From: Comamonadaceae bacterium
GTDB lineage: Bacteria; Pseudomonadota; Gammaproteobacteria; Burkholderiales; Burkholderiaceae_C
NCBI GenBank assembly: GCA_027485235.1
Contig: JAIXRJ010000035.1
Coordinates: forward strand, 1-45,933
Reading direction: 5' to 3'
DNA length: 45,933 nucleotides
The position numbers were made by a program, and so were the translations under genes. The notes beneath the pieces were generated by a model. It made no database searches and was not told where the DNA came from. It worked only from the letters and a program-made list of their open reading frames with translations. This document shows positions 9,079 to 19,364 of the stretch, in pieces; the first letter of the stretch is position 1; each line of letters opens with the position of its first letter.

Positions 9079-9300
9079 GGAGGACTCCTCAGAAATACAA
9101 AAAAACAAAGCGATGGGGTCCCGAAAGCACAACAAACTGAAAACTGCCGCCGTAGCGCGCGAAACTGACCGATCACCTGACTTGTGACGTTTTTCAAAAC
9201 GAGCACAGACACATTATGGGGCATAGCGCGTGAAAGCGGTGAAATTGACCTCGCTCAATGATTTGGCCTTGGAATTTAAAGGCGACAGCCGTCTCTGTGA

Positions 9301-11520
<2,220 letters not shown>

Positions 11521-11524
11521 GCCC

Positions 11525-12139
11525 TCAAGAGGTCTGGGCGTTCAGGTTCAATACATGGGCCTGTGATTCCCCTGAAGGGGCTTCGTAGTCGGCCACGATC
11601 CAGGTGCGCAGTGGGTGCTCCGCGGCTTCTTCCAGAAACCCTTTGAGGGTATTGATGGACACCGCGTCGAGCGAGACAAAGGGTTGGTCCAGCAAAGTGA
11701 CGGCAGCGCCCGAGGACAGGGCGGCGATGAGCATCACTTTTCGGCGGCTGCCGGTGGACAGCATGTGCAGCTGTTTTTGAAGGTGCCGATCCATGTCCAG
11801 TGCCTGCGCCAATTCTTGCAAAAGCGCCTCGTTCCAATTCGGCCAGCGCGCTTGCAGGGCCTGCCAGCAGGCTTGGACCGTGAGGGTGTCGTGTTCTGAC
11901 CCTTTCAAGTCCAGCCAGAACACGCCGCCATCGGGCCGCTTCAGATGGCCCGCCATCGGCGGCAGATCGCTGGCCAGCAGGCGCAGCAAGGTGGTTTTTC
12001 CGCTGCCTTCCTCACCGCAGACCCAGTGGACACCGGGACCCCAGGTGTGTGTCAGACCTCGAATCAGGGGCGAAGAGCCTGGGCCACCGCTGAGGGCCAA
12101 CGCTTGCAAGAAGGGGGTGGGGTGTGAGGTGGACGACAT
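11525..12139 (-). CDS. Orphan ABC-type ATPase with degenerate catalytic site
   Basis: A 204-residue ABC ATP-binding domain without a permease gene nearby. Walker A is GEEGSGKTT (residues 42-50), the signature is LSTGSRRK (127-134), Walker B ends LLDQP (Asp151, Gln152) and the D-loop is SLD. Two catalytic positions deviate: the Glu after the Walker B Asp is Gln152 (codon CAA), and the switch-His position reads Ala-Asp (IVADYEAP). ATP binding should persist while hydrolysis should be weak. The short size recalls CcmA-like ATPases, but no ccm genes are present. It converges on katG with four bases between them. The promoter would lie in the 41-base gap to nudB. Function not recognised. Confidence 0.8.
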   Translation of the reverse strand: MSSTSHPTPFLQALALSGGPGSSPLIRGLTHTWGPGVHWVCGEEGSGKTTLLRLLASDLPPMAGHLKRPDGGVFWLDLKGSEHDTLTVQACWQALQARWPNWNEALLQELAQALDMDRHLQKQLHMLSTGSRRKVMLIAALSSGAAVTLLDQPFVSLDAVSINTLKGFLEEAAEHPLRTWIVADYEAPSGESQAHVLNLNAQTS

Positions 12140-12180
12140 GTCGACATCCTAGCAAGCCCTTGTCTGCCTAGAATGCTGCA

Positions 12181-12645
12181 GTGACTTCCATTGATTACAA
12201 AATTCCCGAATCCGTGCTGGTCGTGATTTACACCCACAGCCACCAGGTTTTGCTGATCCGCAGAGCGGACGCAGGCACTTGGCAGTCGGTCACTGGCAGC
12301 AAGGACTTTGCGCACGAGGATTGGGCCGAAACCGCGGTGCGCGAGGTGCAGGAAGAAACCGGCATCGATGCGCGACATGCGTCATGCCTTTTGCAAGATT
12401 GGCAGTTGGAAAACACGTACGACATTTATCCCGCTTGGCGCTGGCGTTATGCGCCCGAGGTCTGTCGCAACACCGAGCGTGTGTTTGGGCTCTTGGTGCC
12501 CGAAGACATCCCCGTGACCTTGAGTCCGCGCGAACATACCCATTGGCAATGGCTGCCGTGGCATGAGGCGGCAGATGCCTGTTTTTCTCCGTCCAACGCA
12601 GAAGCCATCTTGATGCTGCCCCGCTTTAGCCAAGGGGCCTGGTGA
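12181..12645 (+). CDS. nudB: Dihydroneopterin triphosphate diphosphatase NudB
   Basis: A 154-residue Nudix hydrolase that removes pyrophosphate from 7,8-dihydroneopterin triphosphate, the second step of folate synthesis after FolE. The Nudix box runs from GSKDFAHEDW to AVREVQEETGID and fits Gx5Ex7REUxEExGU. The NudB-type N-terminus IPESVLVVIYTHSHQVLLIRR and the WQSVTGSKD segment set it apart from MutT. Translation probably starts at GTG 12181; no Shine-Dalgarno is seen, and a TAGAAT at 12169-12174 is close enough that the mRNA may be leaderless. Its TGA overlaps the next start by one base. folE lies two genes downstream in the same run. Confidence 0.92.
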   Translation: MTSIDYKIPESVLVVIYTHSHQVLLIRRADAGTWQSVTGSKDFAHEDWAETAVREVQEETGIDARHASCLLQDWQLENTYDIYPAWRWRYAPEVCRNTERVFGLLVPEDIPVTLSPREHTHWQWLPWHEAADACFSPSNAEAILMLPRFSQGAW

Positions 12646-13397
12646 TGCCGCGGCGCCATGAACACCCCATTTTGCGCGTGGCCACCTGGAACATCCACAA
12701 AGGCGTTCAAGGCTTGGGGCCCGCACGGCGGCTGGAGATCCACAACATCGGTCAGGCGGTCGAACAACTCGATGCCGACATTGTTTGTTTGCAAGAAGTT
12801 CGGCGCGTGAACCGTCGCGAAGAACGGTATTTTGCCCACTGGCCTGCACAACCCCAGGCCGACTATCTGGCCCCCGAGGGTTATGTGGCGGTGTACCGAT
12901 CCAATGCGATCACCCGTCACGGAGAACACGGCAATGCCCTGCTGTCGCGCTGGCCAGTGCTTTCGCAGCAGCACCGCGACATCTCGGACCATCGGTTTGA
13001 GCAGCGCGGATTCGTGCACGTCGAAGTCCAAGTCGTCGATCGTGTGGTGCATGTGATCGTGGTCCATTTGGGCTTGGTGCCTGCCAGTCGGGTGCGCCAG
13101 ACCACGCAACTGTTGGCATACATTGAAGGCCATATTCCGGCCAATGCCAAAGTGCTGGTGGCGGGGGACTTCAACGATTGGGGGACAGGCTTGGGCAGGC
13201 GCATGGCGGCCTCGGGATTTGCCGAGTGGCGAGAAAAACCCACCCCCACTTACCCCGCCCGTTTACCGCTGAACCAGCTCGACCATGTGTATGCGAGGGG
13301 TCTGAAGCCCATGACCGCGATGGTACCTTCGGGCCGTGTGTGGCCACGGATGTCTGACCACTTGCCTTTGGTGGCCGAGTTTGGCTGGGCAGACTGA
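12645..13397 (+). CDS. Endonuclease/exonuclease/phosphatase family protein
   Basis: A 250-residue EEP-fold phosphoesterase, similar to E. coli YbhP. Family motifs in order: ATWNIHKG, IVCLQEVRR (metal-binding Glu), VHLGL, GDFNDWG, LDHVYARG and the terminal MSDHLPL with catalytic His. The substrate is unknown. It starts with ATG 12645 overlapping the nudB stop (TGATG); a GTG one codon earlier is also possible. Its stop is immediately followed by the clsB start at 13398. The ybhP-clsB pairing is conserved in E. coli, which suggests action on a phospholipid or related phosphodiester; that is inference from context. Confidence 0.88.
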   Translation: MPRRHEHPILRVATWNIHKGVQGLGPARRLEIHNIGQAVEQLDADIVCLQEVRRVNRREERYFAHWPAQPQADYLAPEGYVAVYRSNAITRHGEHGNALLSRWPVLSQQHRDISDHRFEQRGFVHVEVQVVDRVVHVIVVHLGLVPASRVRQTTQLLAYIEGHIPANAKVLVAGDFNDWGTGLGRRMAASGFAEWREKPTPTYPARLPLNQLDHVYARGLKPMTAMVPSGRVWPRMSDHLPLVAEFGWAD

Positions 13398-14621
13398 ATG
13401 CGCAATGCTTTGCTCGATGGGCACCAGGTCAAGCTGATTGAAGGAGGGCAGGCCTACTTCGAAGCCTTGGTGCTCGCCTTGGAGCAAGCCCGATCGCAGG
13501 TGCAACTGGAGACTTACATTTTTGATTTTCACGGTTCGGCGCAGAGTGTGGCCGAAGCCTTGGAGCGTGCGGCTTTGCGGGGTGTGCGTGTGTGGCTGTT
13601 GGTCGATGGGGTGGGCACGCCCAGCTTGCCGACAGTTTGGCGCGAACGGTTCATACGGGCCGGCGTGCATTGCCAGATCTACTCGCCCTTGGGCACTTTG
13701 GGCCTGTTGATCCCCAGCCGTTGGCGACGCCTGCACCGCAAGTTGTGCGTGGTCGACGGCCATTTGGCCTTTTGCGGTGGCATCAATATTTTGGACGATT
13801 GGTACGATCCCCACCACGGCACCTTGTCTCAGCCACGTCTTGATTTTGCAGTCTGTGCACGGGGTGCATTGGTTCAGCAAATGCAAGAGACCATGACCCA
13901 GCTGTGGTGGCGGATTGAAGGCGTCAAGCATGTGCGTCAAAAGAAGTTTCCTGAGGCTTTCAGCTCTTTCAGGGCTGCGGGTTTGCATTCGCCATGGACC
14001 ACAGATCGCTTGCCGCTGGGCAAGGACCACACCGTGACCAAAGCGGGCTTGCTGCTGCGCGACAACCTGCTGAACCGAAGCCAAATCGAGCGGGCCTATC
14101 GCAAGGCCATCGGTATGGCGCGCCATGAGGTCGTGATTGCCAATGCTTATTTCTTGCCTGGCAGACGTTTACGCAAAGCCTTGATTCATGCGGCCCAGCG
14201 GGGTGTTCGGGTGCGATTGTTGCTGCAAGGGCGTTACGAATACTTCATGCAATACCACGCCGCCAGACCGGTGTATGGCGTGCTGTTGGCCGCTGGTGTG
14301 GAAATCTACGAATACAAGGCCAGTTACTTGCACGCCAAAGTTGCTGTGGTGGACCCGGGCAAGGAGCGGTCTTGGGCCACGGTCGGTTCCTCCAACTTGG
14401 ACCCTCTGAGCCTTTTGCTGGCCCGCGAGGCCAATGTGGTGGTGGCCGATACGTCATTTGCCAATGAGCTGTACCAGCGTCTGTGTGTGGCCATTGATCG
14501 GCAGAGTACGCAGGTGGTGGCCGAGGTCTACACCCAGCGGCCCTGGAGCCAGCGCCTCCGGGACCGCTTGGCTTTTGGCGTGATGCGCTTGGCGTTGTTT
14601 TTGACCGGCCATCGGTACTGA
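13398..14621 (+). CDS. clsB: Cardiolipin synthase ClsB-type
   Basis: A 407-residue phospholipase-D-superfamily enzyme that makes cardiolipin from phospholipids. Two HKD motifs are present: HRKLCVVDGHLAFCGGINI (about residue 114) and HAKVAVVDPG with SSNLD downstream (about residue 313). There are no N-terminal transmembrane helices, unlike ClsA, which together with the length of about 410 residues and the adjacent YbhP-like gene points to ClsB. ATG 13398 follows the previous stop with no gap, so translation is probably coupled. folE starts 47 bases downstream. Confidence 0.92.
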   Translation: MRNALLDGHQVKLIEGGQAYFEALVLALEQARSQVQLETYIFDFHGSAQSVAEALERAALRGVRVWLLVDGVGTPSLPTVWRERFIRAGVHCQIYSPLGTLGLLIPSRWRRLHRKLCVVDGHLAFCGGINILDDWYDPHHGTLSQPRLDFAVCARGALVQQMQETMTQLWWRIEGVKHVRQKKFPEAFSSFRAAGLHSPWTTDRLPLGKDHTVTKAGLLLRDNLLNRSQIERAYRKAIGMARHEVVIANAYFLPGRRLRKALIHAAQRGVRVRLLLQGRYEYFMQYHAARPVYGVLLAAGVEIYEYKASYLHAKVAVVDPGKERSWATVGSSNLDPLSLLLAREANVVVADTSFANELYQRLCVAIDRQSTQVVAEVYTQRPWSQRLRDRLAFGVMRLALFLTGHRY

Positions 14622-14668
14622 TCCCCCTCAGGGCCGGCGGGCCATCAATCGCTGGTACGATCCTTCAC

Positions 14669-15403
14669 ATGTTAATGAATATCTCAGACGCCATGAATGC
14701 ATCTGTTGCCACGCCTGAAGACGAGGGCGTTCCGGTTTCCGTGAAGATCCGAGAGCGCATTCACGCTGCCCGCAAACGCTTCCATGCCAACGACAACATC
14801 GCTGAATTCATCGAGCCAGGTGAGCTGGACAAGTTGCTGGACGAAGTGACCAGCAAGATGGAGGGCGTGCTCGACTCGCTGGTGATTGACACTGTGAATG
14901 ACCACAACACCGGCGACACGGCGCGCCGGGTGGCCAAAATGTATTTGAAGGAAGTCTTCAAAGGTCGTTATGTCGAAGGTCCTGAGATCACCGAATTTCC
15001 CAACGCCGAGCACCTCAACGAGTTGATGATCGTCGGCCCCATCACGGTGCGCAGCGCTTGCAGCCACCATTTTTGCCCGGTGATCGGCAAGATTTGGATC
15101 GGCGTGTTGCCCAACGAACACACCAACGTGATTGGCCTGTCCAAGTACGCTCGCTTGGCCGAATGGATCATGGGTCGCCCCCAGATCCAGGAAGAAGCCG
15201 TGGTGCAGTTGGCCGACCTGATTCAGCGCAAAACACAGCCCGATGGCCTGGCCATCGTGATGGAGGCCAGTCACTACTGCATGGGCTGGCGCGGTGTGAA
15301 AGACATGGACAGCAAGATGATCAACTCGGTCATGCGCGGCGCCTTCCTCAAGGACCCGAACTTGCGCCGTGAATTCCTGTCCCTCATTCCTGGAAAGAAC
15401 TGA
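14669..15403 (+). CDS. folE: GTP cyclohydrolase I FolE
   Basis: Converts GTP to 7,8-dihydroneopterin triphosphate, the first step of tetrahydrofolate synthesis. A 244-residue type I enzyme with the zinc and catalytic segment SACSHHFCPVIGKIWIGVLP (Cys and His ligands), NVIGLSKYARLAEW, RPQIQEEAVVQLADL and the second zinc Cys in ASHYCMGWRGVKD. The first 35 residues are a variable extension; ATG 14669 is the longest start and ATG 14675 or 14693 are possible. Only two bases separate the stop from the start of the BLUF gene, so the two are almost certainly co-translated. nudB, the next enzyme of the pathway, lies upstream in the same gene run. Confidence 0.95.
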   Translation: MLMNISDAMNASVATPEDEGVPVSVKIRERIHAARKRFHANDNIAEFIEPGELDKLLDEVTSKMEGVLDSLVIDTVNDHNTGDTARRVAKMYLKEVFKGRYVEGPEITEFPNAEHLNELMIVGPITVRSACSHHFCPVIGKIWIGVLPNEHTNVIGLSKYARLAEWIMGRPQIQEEAVVQLADLIQRKTQPDGLAIVMEASHYCMGWRGVKDMDSKMINSVMRGAFLKDPNLRREFLSLIPGKN

Positions 15404-15405
15404 CC

Positions 15406-15828
15406 ATGTTGGTACGCCTGCTTTACGCCAGCCGTGTGGTGGATTCGAGTCAAGCGACGATTGACGCGATTTTGAGCCAATCCCGCCAGTTCAACCCCAG
15501 CAGCGGCATCACCGGCATTCTCTGTTACGGCGGTGGTATTTTTCTGCAAGCCATCGAAGGTGGGCGCAACGCCGTGAGCGAGCTGTACGGTCACATTCAG
15601 AAAGATCCTCGCCACAAAGAGGTGGTTTTGCTCCACTACGAAGAAATCTCCGAGCGCCGCTTTGGCGGTTGGACCATGGGCCAGGTGGATGCCTCGCGCG
15701 TGAACACCAACATCCTCCTCAAGTATTCCGAGCGGGCAGAACTGGACCCCTACAACGTGTCGGGCAAAGTCTCGCTGGCCTTGCTGGAAGAGTTGATGGC
15801 CACGGCGTCCATCATCGGTCGCGCCTGA
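15406..15828 (+). CDS. BLUF-domain blue-light photoreceptor
   Basis: A 140-residue protein made almost entirely of a BLUF (blue light using FAD) domain. The photochemically essential residues are present: Tyr7 in RLLYASR, Asn30 in FNPSSGITG, Gln48 in FLQAIEG, plus Trp89 and Met91 in GGWTMG. It ends with a short helical extension (about residues 110-140) and has no output domain such as EAL, so it would act through a partner protein, like PixD or BlrB. It starts two bases after folE, with GGAAAGAA in the end of folE as ribosome site. The folE link suggests light control of, or by, pterin/folate metabolism, but no partner is identified. Confidence 0.93.
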   Translation: MLVRLLYASRVVDSSQATIDAILSQSRQFNPSSGITGILCYGGGIFLQAIEGGRNAVSELYGHIQKDPRHKEVVLLHYEEISERRFGGWTMGQVDASRVNTNILLKYSERAELDPYNVSGKVSLALLEELMATASIIGRA

Positions 15829-15834
15829 TCGGTC

Positions 15835-16653
15835 GTGGCCTCTCTGATCGGCTGCGACTTTTCCAGCAGCCCCAGCCAACGCAAACCCATCGTACTGGCG
15901 CTTGGTCAAGCCCGGCAGGGCCGAGTTCAGCTGCAAGCCCTTCATGCTTTTGACACACTCAAGACTTTTGGCCATTGGCTGGCGCAACCGGCCGATTGGG
16001 TGGGTGGCTTTGATTTGCCCTTTGGCCTGCCGCGTGAACTGGTCGAAACCTTGGGCTGGCCCCTCAACTGGACTGCCTGCATGGACCATTACTGTTCCCT
16101 GGAGCGTTCCCAAATTCGCACACAGTTTGCAGCTTTTTGCAATGCCCGCCCCGTGGGCGGCAAGTTCGCCCACCGCGACACGGACAAGCCTGCAGGTTCC
16201 AGCCCTTCCATGAAATGGGTCAACCCGCCGGTGGCCTACATGCTGCATGCGGGTGTGCCCCTGTTGCGGCAAGCGGGCGTGCACCTGCCCGGCTTGAGTG
16301 CGGGCGATGCCCGTCGCGTGGCACTGGAGGCCTACCCCGGTCTGCTGGCCCGCGAGGTCTTGGGCAAGCAAAGCTACAAAAGCGACGACAAAGCCAAACA
16401 AACGCCCGAACGCCTGCTGGCCAGGCGTGAACTGCTGAGCGCTCTGGAGCGTGGCCAGACTCGCCTGGGCCTGCGCCTGGTGGCCAGCAATGCCCTGCTG
16501 GGCCGCTTGGCTGACGATGCGAGCGGCGACGCGCTCGATGCCACCCTGTGCTTGATGCAAGCAGCTTGGGCGCAGCAGCAACATGAGGCAGGCCACCCGC
16601 AATACGGCCTGCCGCCTTGCGATCCACTGGAAGGCTGGATTGTGACGGCCTGA
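15835..16653 (+). CDS. DUF429-family protein
   Basis: A 272-residue protein of the DUF429 type, thought to have an RNase H-like fold. Visible features are the N-terminal IGCDFSSSPSQRKPIVLA (an acidic residue in the first strand), WVGGFDLPFGLP, the central VNPPVAYMLHAGVPLL and EAYPGLLAREVLG, and near the C-terminus GDALDATLCLMQAAWA, where the Asp residues could bind metal. Its activity is not established. Translation probably starts at GTG 15835, six bases after the BLUF stop, so it can be the last gene of the folE-BLUF unit. Confidence 0.82.
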   Translation: MASLIGCDFSSSPSQRKPIVLALGQARQGRVQLQALHAFDTLKTFGHWLAQPADWVGGFDLPFGLPRELVETLGWPLNWTACMDHYCSLERSQIRTQFAAFCNARPVGGKFAHRDTDKPAGSSPSMKWVNPPVAYMLHAGVPLLRQAGVHLPGLSAGDARRVALEAYPGLLAREVLGKQSYKSDDKAKQTPERLLARRELLSALERGQTRLGLRLVASNALLGRLADDASGDALDATLCLMQAAWAQQQHEAGHPQYGLPPCDPLEGWIVTA

Positions 16654-16705
16654 CTTGCCTTGTCGTGGCATGTCGGAAAATGTTCAAAACTAGAGAGCTT
16701 CGAGC

Positions 16706-16921
16706 ATGACCACCACCGACAAAACCAAAGGCCCCGCTTCGTATTTCCCTTCCATCGAGAAGAAGTATGGTCAGCCCATCGCGCATTGGTTGGACTTGCT
16801 CAAGTCCTGCGAGGCCGTGAAACACTTGGAAATGGTGGCTTGGCTCAACACCGAGCATGGCATGGGCCACGGGCATGCCAATGCCATCGTGGCTTATTGG
16901 ATGGCAGCGAAGTCAAAGTGA
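16706..16921 (+). CDS. DUF4287-family small protein
   Basis: A 71-residue protein with the DUF4287 pattern: SYFPSIEKKYGQPIAHWLDLL, then HLEMVAWLNTEHGMGHGHANAIVAYWMA. It is helical, without signal peptide or membrane segment. The family is common in bacteria, often next to or fused with DUF5655 or SRPBCC domains, and its function is unknown. The start ATG 16706 has a weak ribosome site. The following gene encodes an SRPBCC protein, a recurrent pairing that supports the gene being real. Confidence 0.85.
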   Translation: MTTTDKTKGPASYFPSIEKKYGQPIAHWLDLLKSCEAVKHLEMVAWLNTEHGMGHGHANAIVAYWMAAKSK

Positions 16922-16992
16922 TTCGGCAGCCATCGACCGTGTCATGGCGCTCTCGGCGTGCGATAAAGTTGGTGCCAAATTCAGGAGTTCCC

Positions 16993-17436
16993 ATGACCCA
17001 CACTGTCCGTTTTCAACGCGTTCTGCGTGCGCCTGCTGAGCGCATCTTCCGTGCGTTCATCGACCCAGATGCCATGGTCAAGTGGTTGCCTCCGCACGGT
17101 TTCACGGGGCGGGTGCACGAGATGGACGCGCGCGTGGGCGGCCGCTACCGCATGACGTTCACCCACTTGGGCAATGGCCAGTCGCACAGCTTCGGCGGCA
17201 CCTTTTTGGAACTGGTGCCAAGCGAACGCTTGAGCCACACGGACACCTTTGACGATCCCAATTTGCCCGGGCAGATGACCACGACGGTGACTTTCAAGCC
17301 TGTGCTGGTGGGCACCGAGGTGAGCATCGAGCAGTCGGGTATCCCCGAGATGATTCCACCCGAGATGTGTTGTCTGGGTTGGCAAGAGTCTTTGACCTTG
17401 CTGGCGCTGTTGGTCGAAGCCGAGATTCCGGCTTGA
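16993..17436 (+). CDS. SRPBCC (AHSA1-like) domain protein
   Basis: A 147-residue protein with one SRPBCC/AHSA1 ligand-binding fold: N-terminal FQRVLRAPAERIFRAFIDPDAMVKWLPPHGF, central GGRYRMTFTHLGNGQSHSFGGTFLELVPSERLSHT and a C-terminal long helix GWQESLTLLALLVEAEIP. Such proteins bind hydrophobic ligands in a cavity; no specific substrate can be named. The reading frame extends upstream to 16660, but ATG 16993 follows a clear AGGAG and gives the standard domain start. The 136 bases after it, up to the oxygenase gene, show no clear structure. Confidence 0.88.
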   Translation: MTHTVRFQRVLRAPAERIFRAFIDPDAMVKWLPPHGFTGRVHEMDARVGGRYRMTFTHLGNGQSHSFGGTFLELVPSERLSHTDTFDDPNLPGQMTTTVTFKPVLVGTEVSIEQSGIPEMIPPEMCCLGWQESLTLLALLVEAEIPA

Positions 17437-17572
17437 GCGCCTTTGCGACACCACCGGGCAAAGGGGCGGGATGAAGGGTTCCAAGCAGTCATCTGCATGA
17501 CAAGCCCGATGTGGGCAAGGCCTTATGTTCGGGCTGATGAATTGCCCAATGTGAAAGCCCCGCTTGACCGAC

Positions 17573-18868
17573 ATGAACACGCAAGCCGAAACCCGCCAAG
17601 AATCTGTGGTGCACGGCCCCACCAGCCCGCTGCAAAAATCGCCCCGTCAATGGCCTGCTGAGGGTTACACGCGAGCGCCTTATTGGATTTACACCGATCC
17701 GGACATTTATGCCCAAGAGCAAGTCCAGATTTTTCGGGGCAAAACCTGGAACTATTTGGGCTTGGAGGCCGAAGTGCCAGAGGTGGGCTGCTTCAAAACC
17801 ACTTACATCGGTGACCAGTCGGTGGTCTTGACCCGGGCCGAAGATGGCGCACTGCATGCCGTGGTCAACCGCTGTGCGCACCGGGGCAATATGCTGTGCC
17901 GCGAGGCGTTTGGGCAGGCCAAGAAGCTCTATTGCGTTTACCACGCCTGGAACTACAACCTCAAGGGCGACCTCACGCATGCGGCGTTCAGCCACGGTTT
18001 GCGGGGTGAAGGCGGCTTGCCCAAAGACTTTCAACTGGCTGAGCATGGCCTGCACAAATTGCGCGTGGCCACGATCTGCGGTTTGGTCTTTGCCACTTTC
18101 TCGCACGAGGTCGAGCCCCTCGATGAATGGTTGGGTGATGTGGCCGCAGGCATTCGCCGTGTGCTGCACAAGCCTCTGAAGGTGCTGGGCTACGACACCC
18201 AGCGCATCCATGCCAACTGGAAGACCTACCACGAGAATCCACGGGACTCTTACCACGCCAACATCCTGCACACTTTTTACGGCACCTTTGGTTTGTCGCG
18301 TCAGTCCCAAGAGTCGGGCATGACGCTCGACAAAAACGGCCGCCATGTGTATTTCTATACCAAGGCCGGCACCGAGAAAAAGTCGGAGGACTTTGACAAA
18401 ACCAGCGCCGCCTTGCGGTCCGTCAACGACGACATGAAGTTGGAAGACCCCAGCATCCTCAAGTGGCGGGACGAGTTTGGCGATGGCGTGAGCGTGCAGA
18501 TCTTGACGACCTACCCCAGCTTCGTGCTCCATCAAATTGCCAACAGCTTGGCGACCCGGCAACTCATCCCGCGCGGTGTGGGTGAGTCGGACTTGGTGTG
18601 GACCTATTTCGGTTTTGCCGATGACGATGAGACCACCACTCAGGCCCGTTTGGTGCAAGCCAATCTGGCCGGATCGGCCGGCATGATCTCGGTGGAGGAT
18701 GCGGCTGTTTGCGAGATGATGCAAAAAGCCATGGCCGATGGGCAAAGCGGAGAGAGCTTCATTGAGATGGGCGGCAAGACCTTGGAAAGCGGCGGTACCA
18801 GCAAGCTCTCGGAACGTGCCATCCGCAACTTTTGGCACAACTACCGATCTGACATGGATTTGGCATGA
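17573..18868 (+). CDS. Rieske ring-hydroxylating oxygenase, alpha subunit
   Basis: A 431-residue large subunit of an aromatic-ring-hydroxylating oxygenase. The Rieske [2Fe-2S] ligands are Cys101, His103, Cys121 and His124 (CAHRG and CVYHAW). The mononuclear iron site has Asp225, His228 and His233 in ENPRDSYHANILH, with the same spacing as naphthalene dioxygenase Asp205/His208/His213. The sequence looks nearest to the benzoate/anthranilate/terephthalate-type groups, but the substrate cannot be fixed by eye. ATG 17573 is preferred; TTG 17564 would add three residues. The stop overlaps the beta-subunit start by four bases. No ferredoxin or reductase gene is in the block, so electron transfer partners must be encoded elsewhere. 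Confidence 0.92.
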   Translation: MNTQAETRQESVVHGPTSPLQKSPRQWPAEGYTRAPYWIYTDPDIYAQEQVQIFRGKTWNYLGLEAEVPEVGCFKTTYIGDQSVVLTRAEDGALHAVVNRCAHRGNMLCREAFGQAKKLYCVYHAWNYNLKGDLTHAAFSHGLRGEGGLPKDFQLAEHGLHKLRVATICGLVFATFSHEVEPLDEWLGDVAAGIRRVLHKPLKVLGYDTQRIHANWKTYHENPRDSYHANILHTFYGTFGLSRQSQESGMTLDKNGRHVYFYTKAGTEKKSEDFDKTSAALRSVNDDMKLEDPSILKWRDEFGDGVSVQILTTYPSFVLHQIANSLATRQLIPRGVGESDLVWTYFGFADDDETTTQARLVQANLAGSAGMISVEDAAVCEMMQKAMADGQSGESFIEMGGKTLESGGTSKLSERAIRNFWHNYRSDMDLA

Positions 18869-19347
18869 GCGCGCAACACGATCTGCATCACCGAGCGGTT
18901 GAAAACCTCCTCTTCGAATGGGCCCGCGCCATCGACGAAGACCGGGTAGAAGCCATTGCCGATCTCTTGCTGCCCGGTGGCCGCTACACCGTGCAGTCGC
19001 GCTTCAACCACGACCGGGGTTTGCCCATGGCCATCATCGACGCCCGCAGTCCTGCACAGTTGCGCGACCGCATCAAGTCCATGCGGGTCGCCAACATTTA
19101 CGAGCCGCACCATTACCGACACATCCTGTCGGGTGTGCAAATCGTCGGCGAGGCCGATGGCGTGCTGCAGGTGCGCTCCAATTATTTGGTGGTGCGCACC
19201 ATGTCGCTGGACGGGGACATGGCCATTTTTTCCACCGGTCAGTGCCAAGACGAGGTCGTGATCACGCCTGAGGGGCCGCGCTTCAGGCAGCGCTTGTTTT
19301 TGTACGACTCGCGCATCATCGAGACTTTGTTGGTCATTCCCCTTTGA
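18865..19347 (+). CDS. Ring-hydroxylating oxygenase, beta subunit
   Basis: A 160-residue small subunit of the NTF2-like fold that packs with the alpha subunit as an alpha3beta3 hexamer. Family features are the N-terminal helix VENLLFEWARAIDEDRVEAIADLLLPGGRYTV, the middle PHHYRHILSGVQIV and the C-terminal strands RQRLFLYDSRIIETLLVIPL. It carries no metal sites, as expected. ATG 18865 overlaps the alpha-subunit TGA (ATGA), so the two are coupled. A Bug binding-protein gene follows by 17 bases, making a three-gene plus-strand unit. Confidence 0.92.
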   Translation: MSAQHDLHHRAVENLLFEWARAIDEDRVEAIADLLLPGGRYTVQSRFNHDRGLPMAIIDARSPAQLRDRIKSMRVANIYEPHHYRHILSGVQIVGEADGVLQVRSNYLVVRTMSLDGDMAIFSTGQCQDEVVITPEGPRFRQRLFLYDSRIIETLLVIPL

Positions 19348-19364
19348 AACTCTGAAAGCTTGCC

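Noticed and set aside
16660..17436. 258-codon version of the SRPBCC gene
   Set aside because: The extension overlaps the DUF4287 gene in another frame; AGGAG plus ATG 16993 gives the standard domain.
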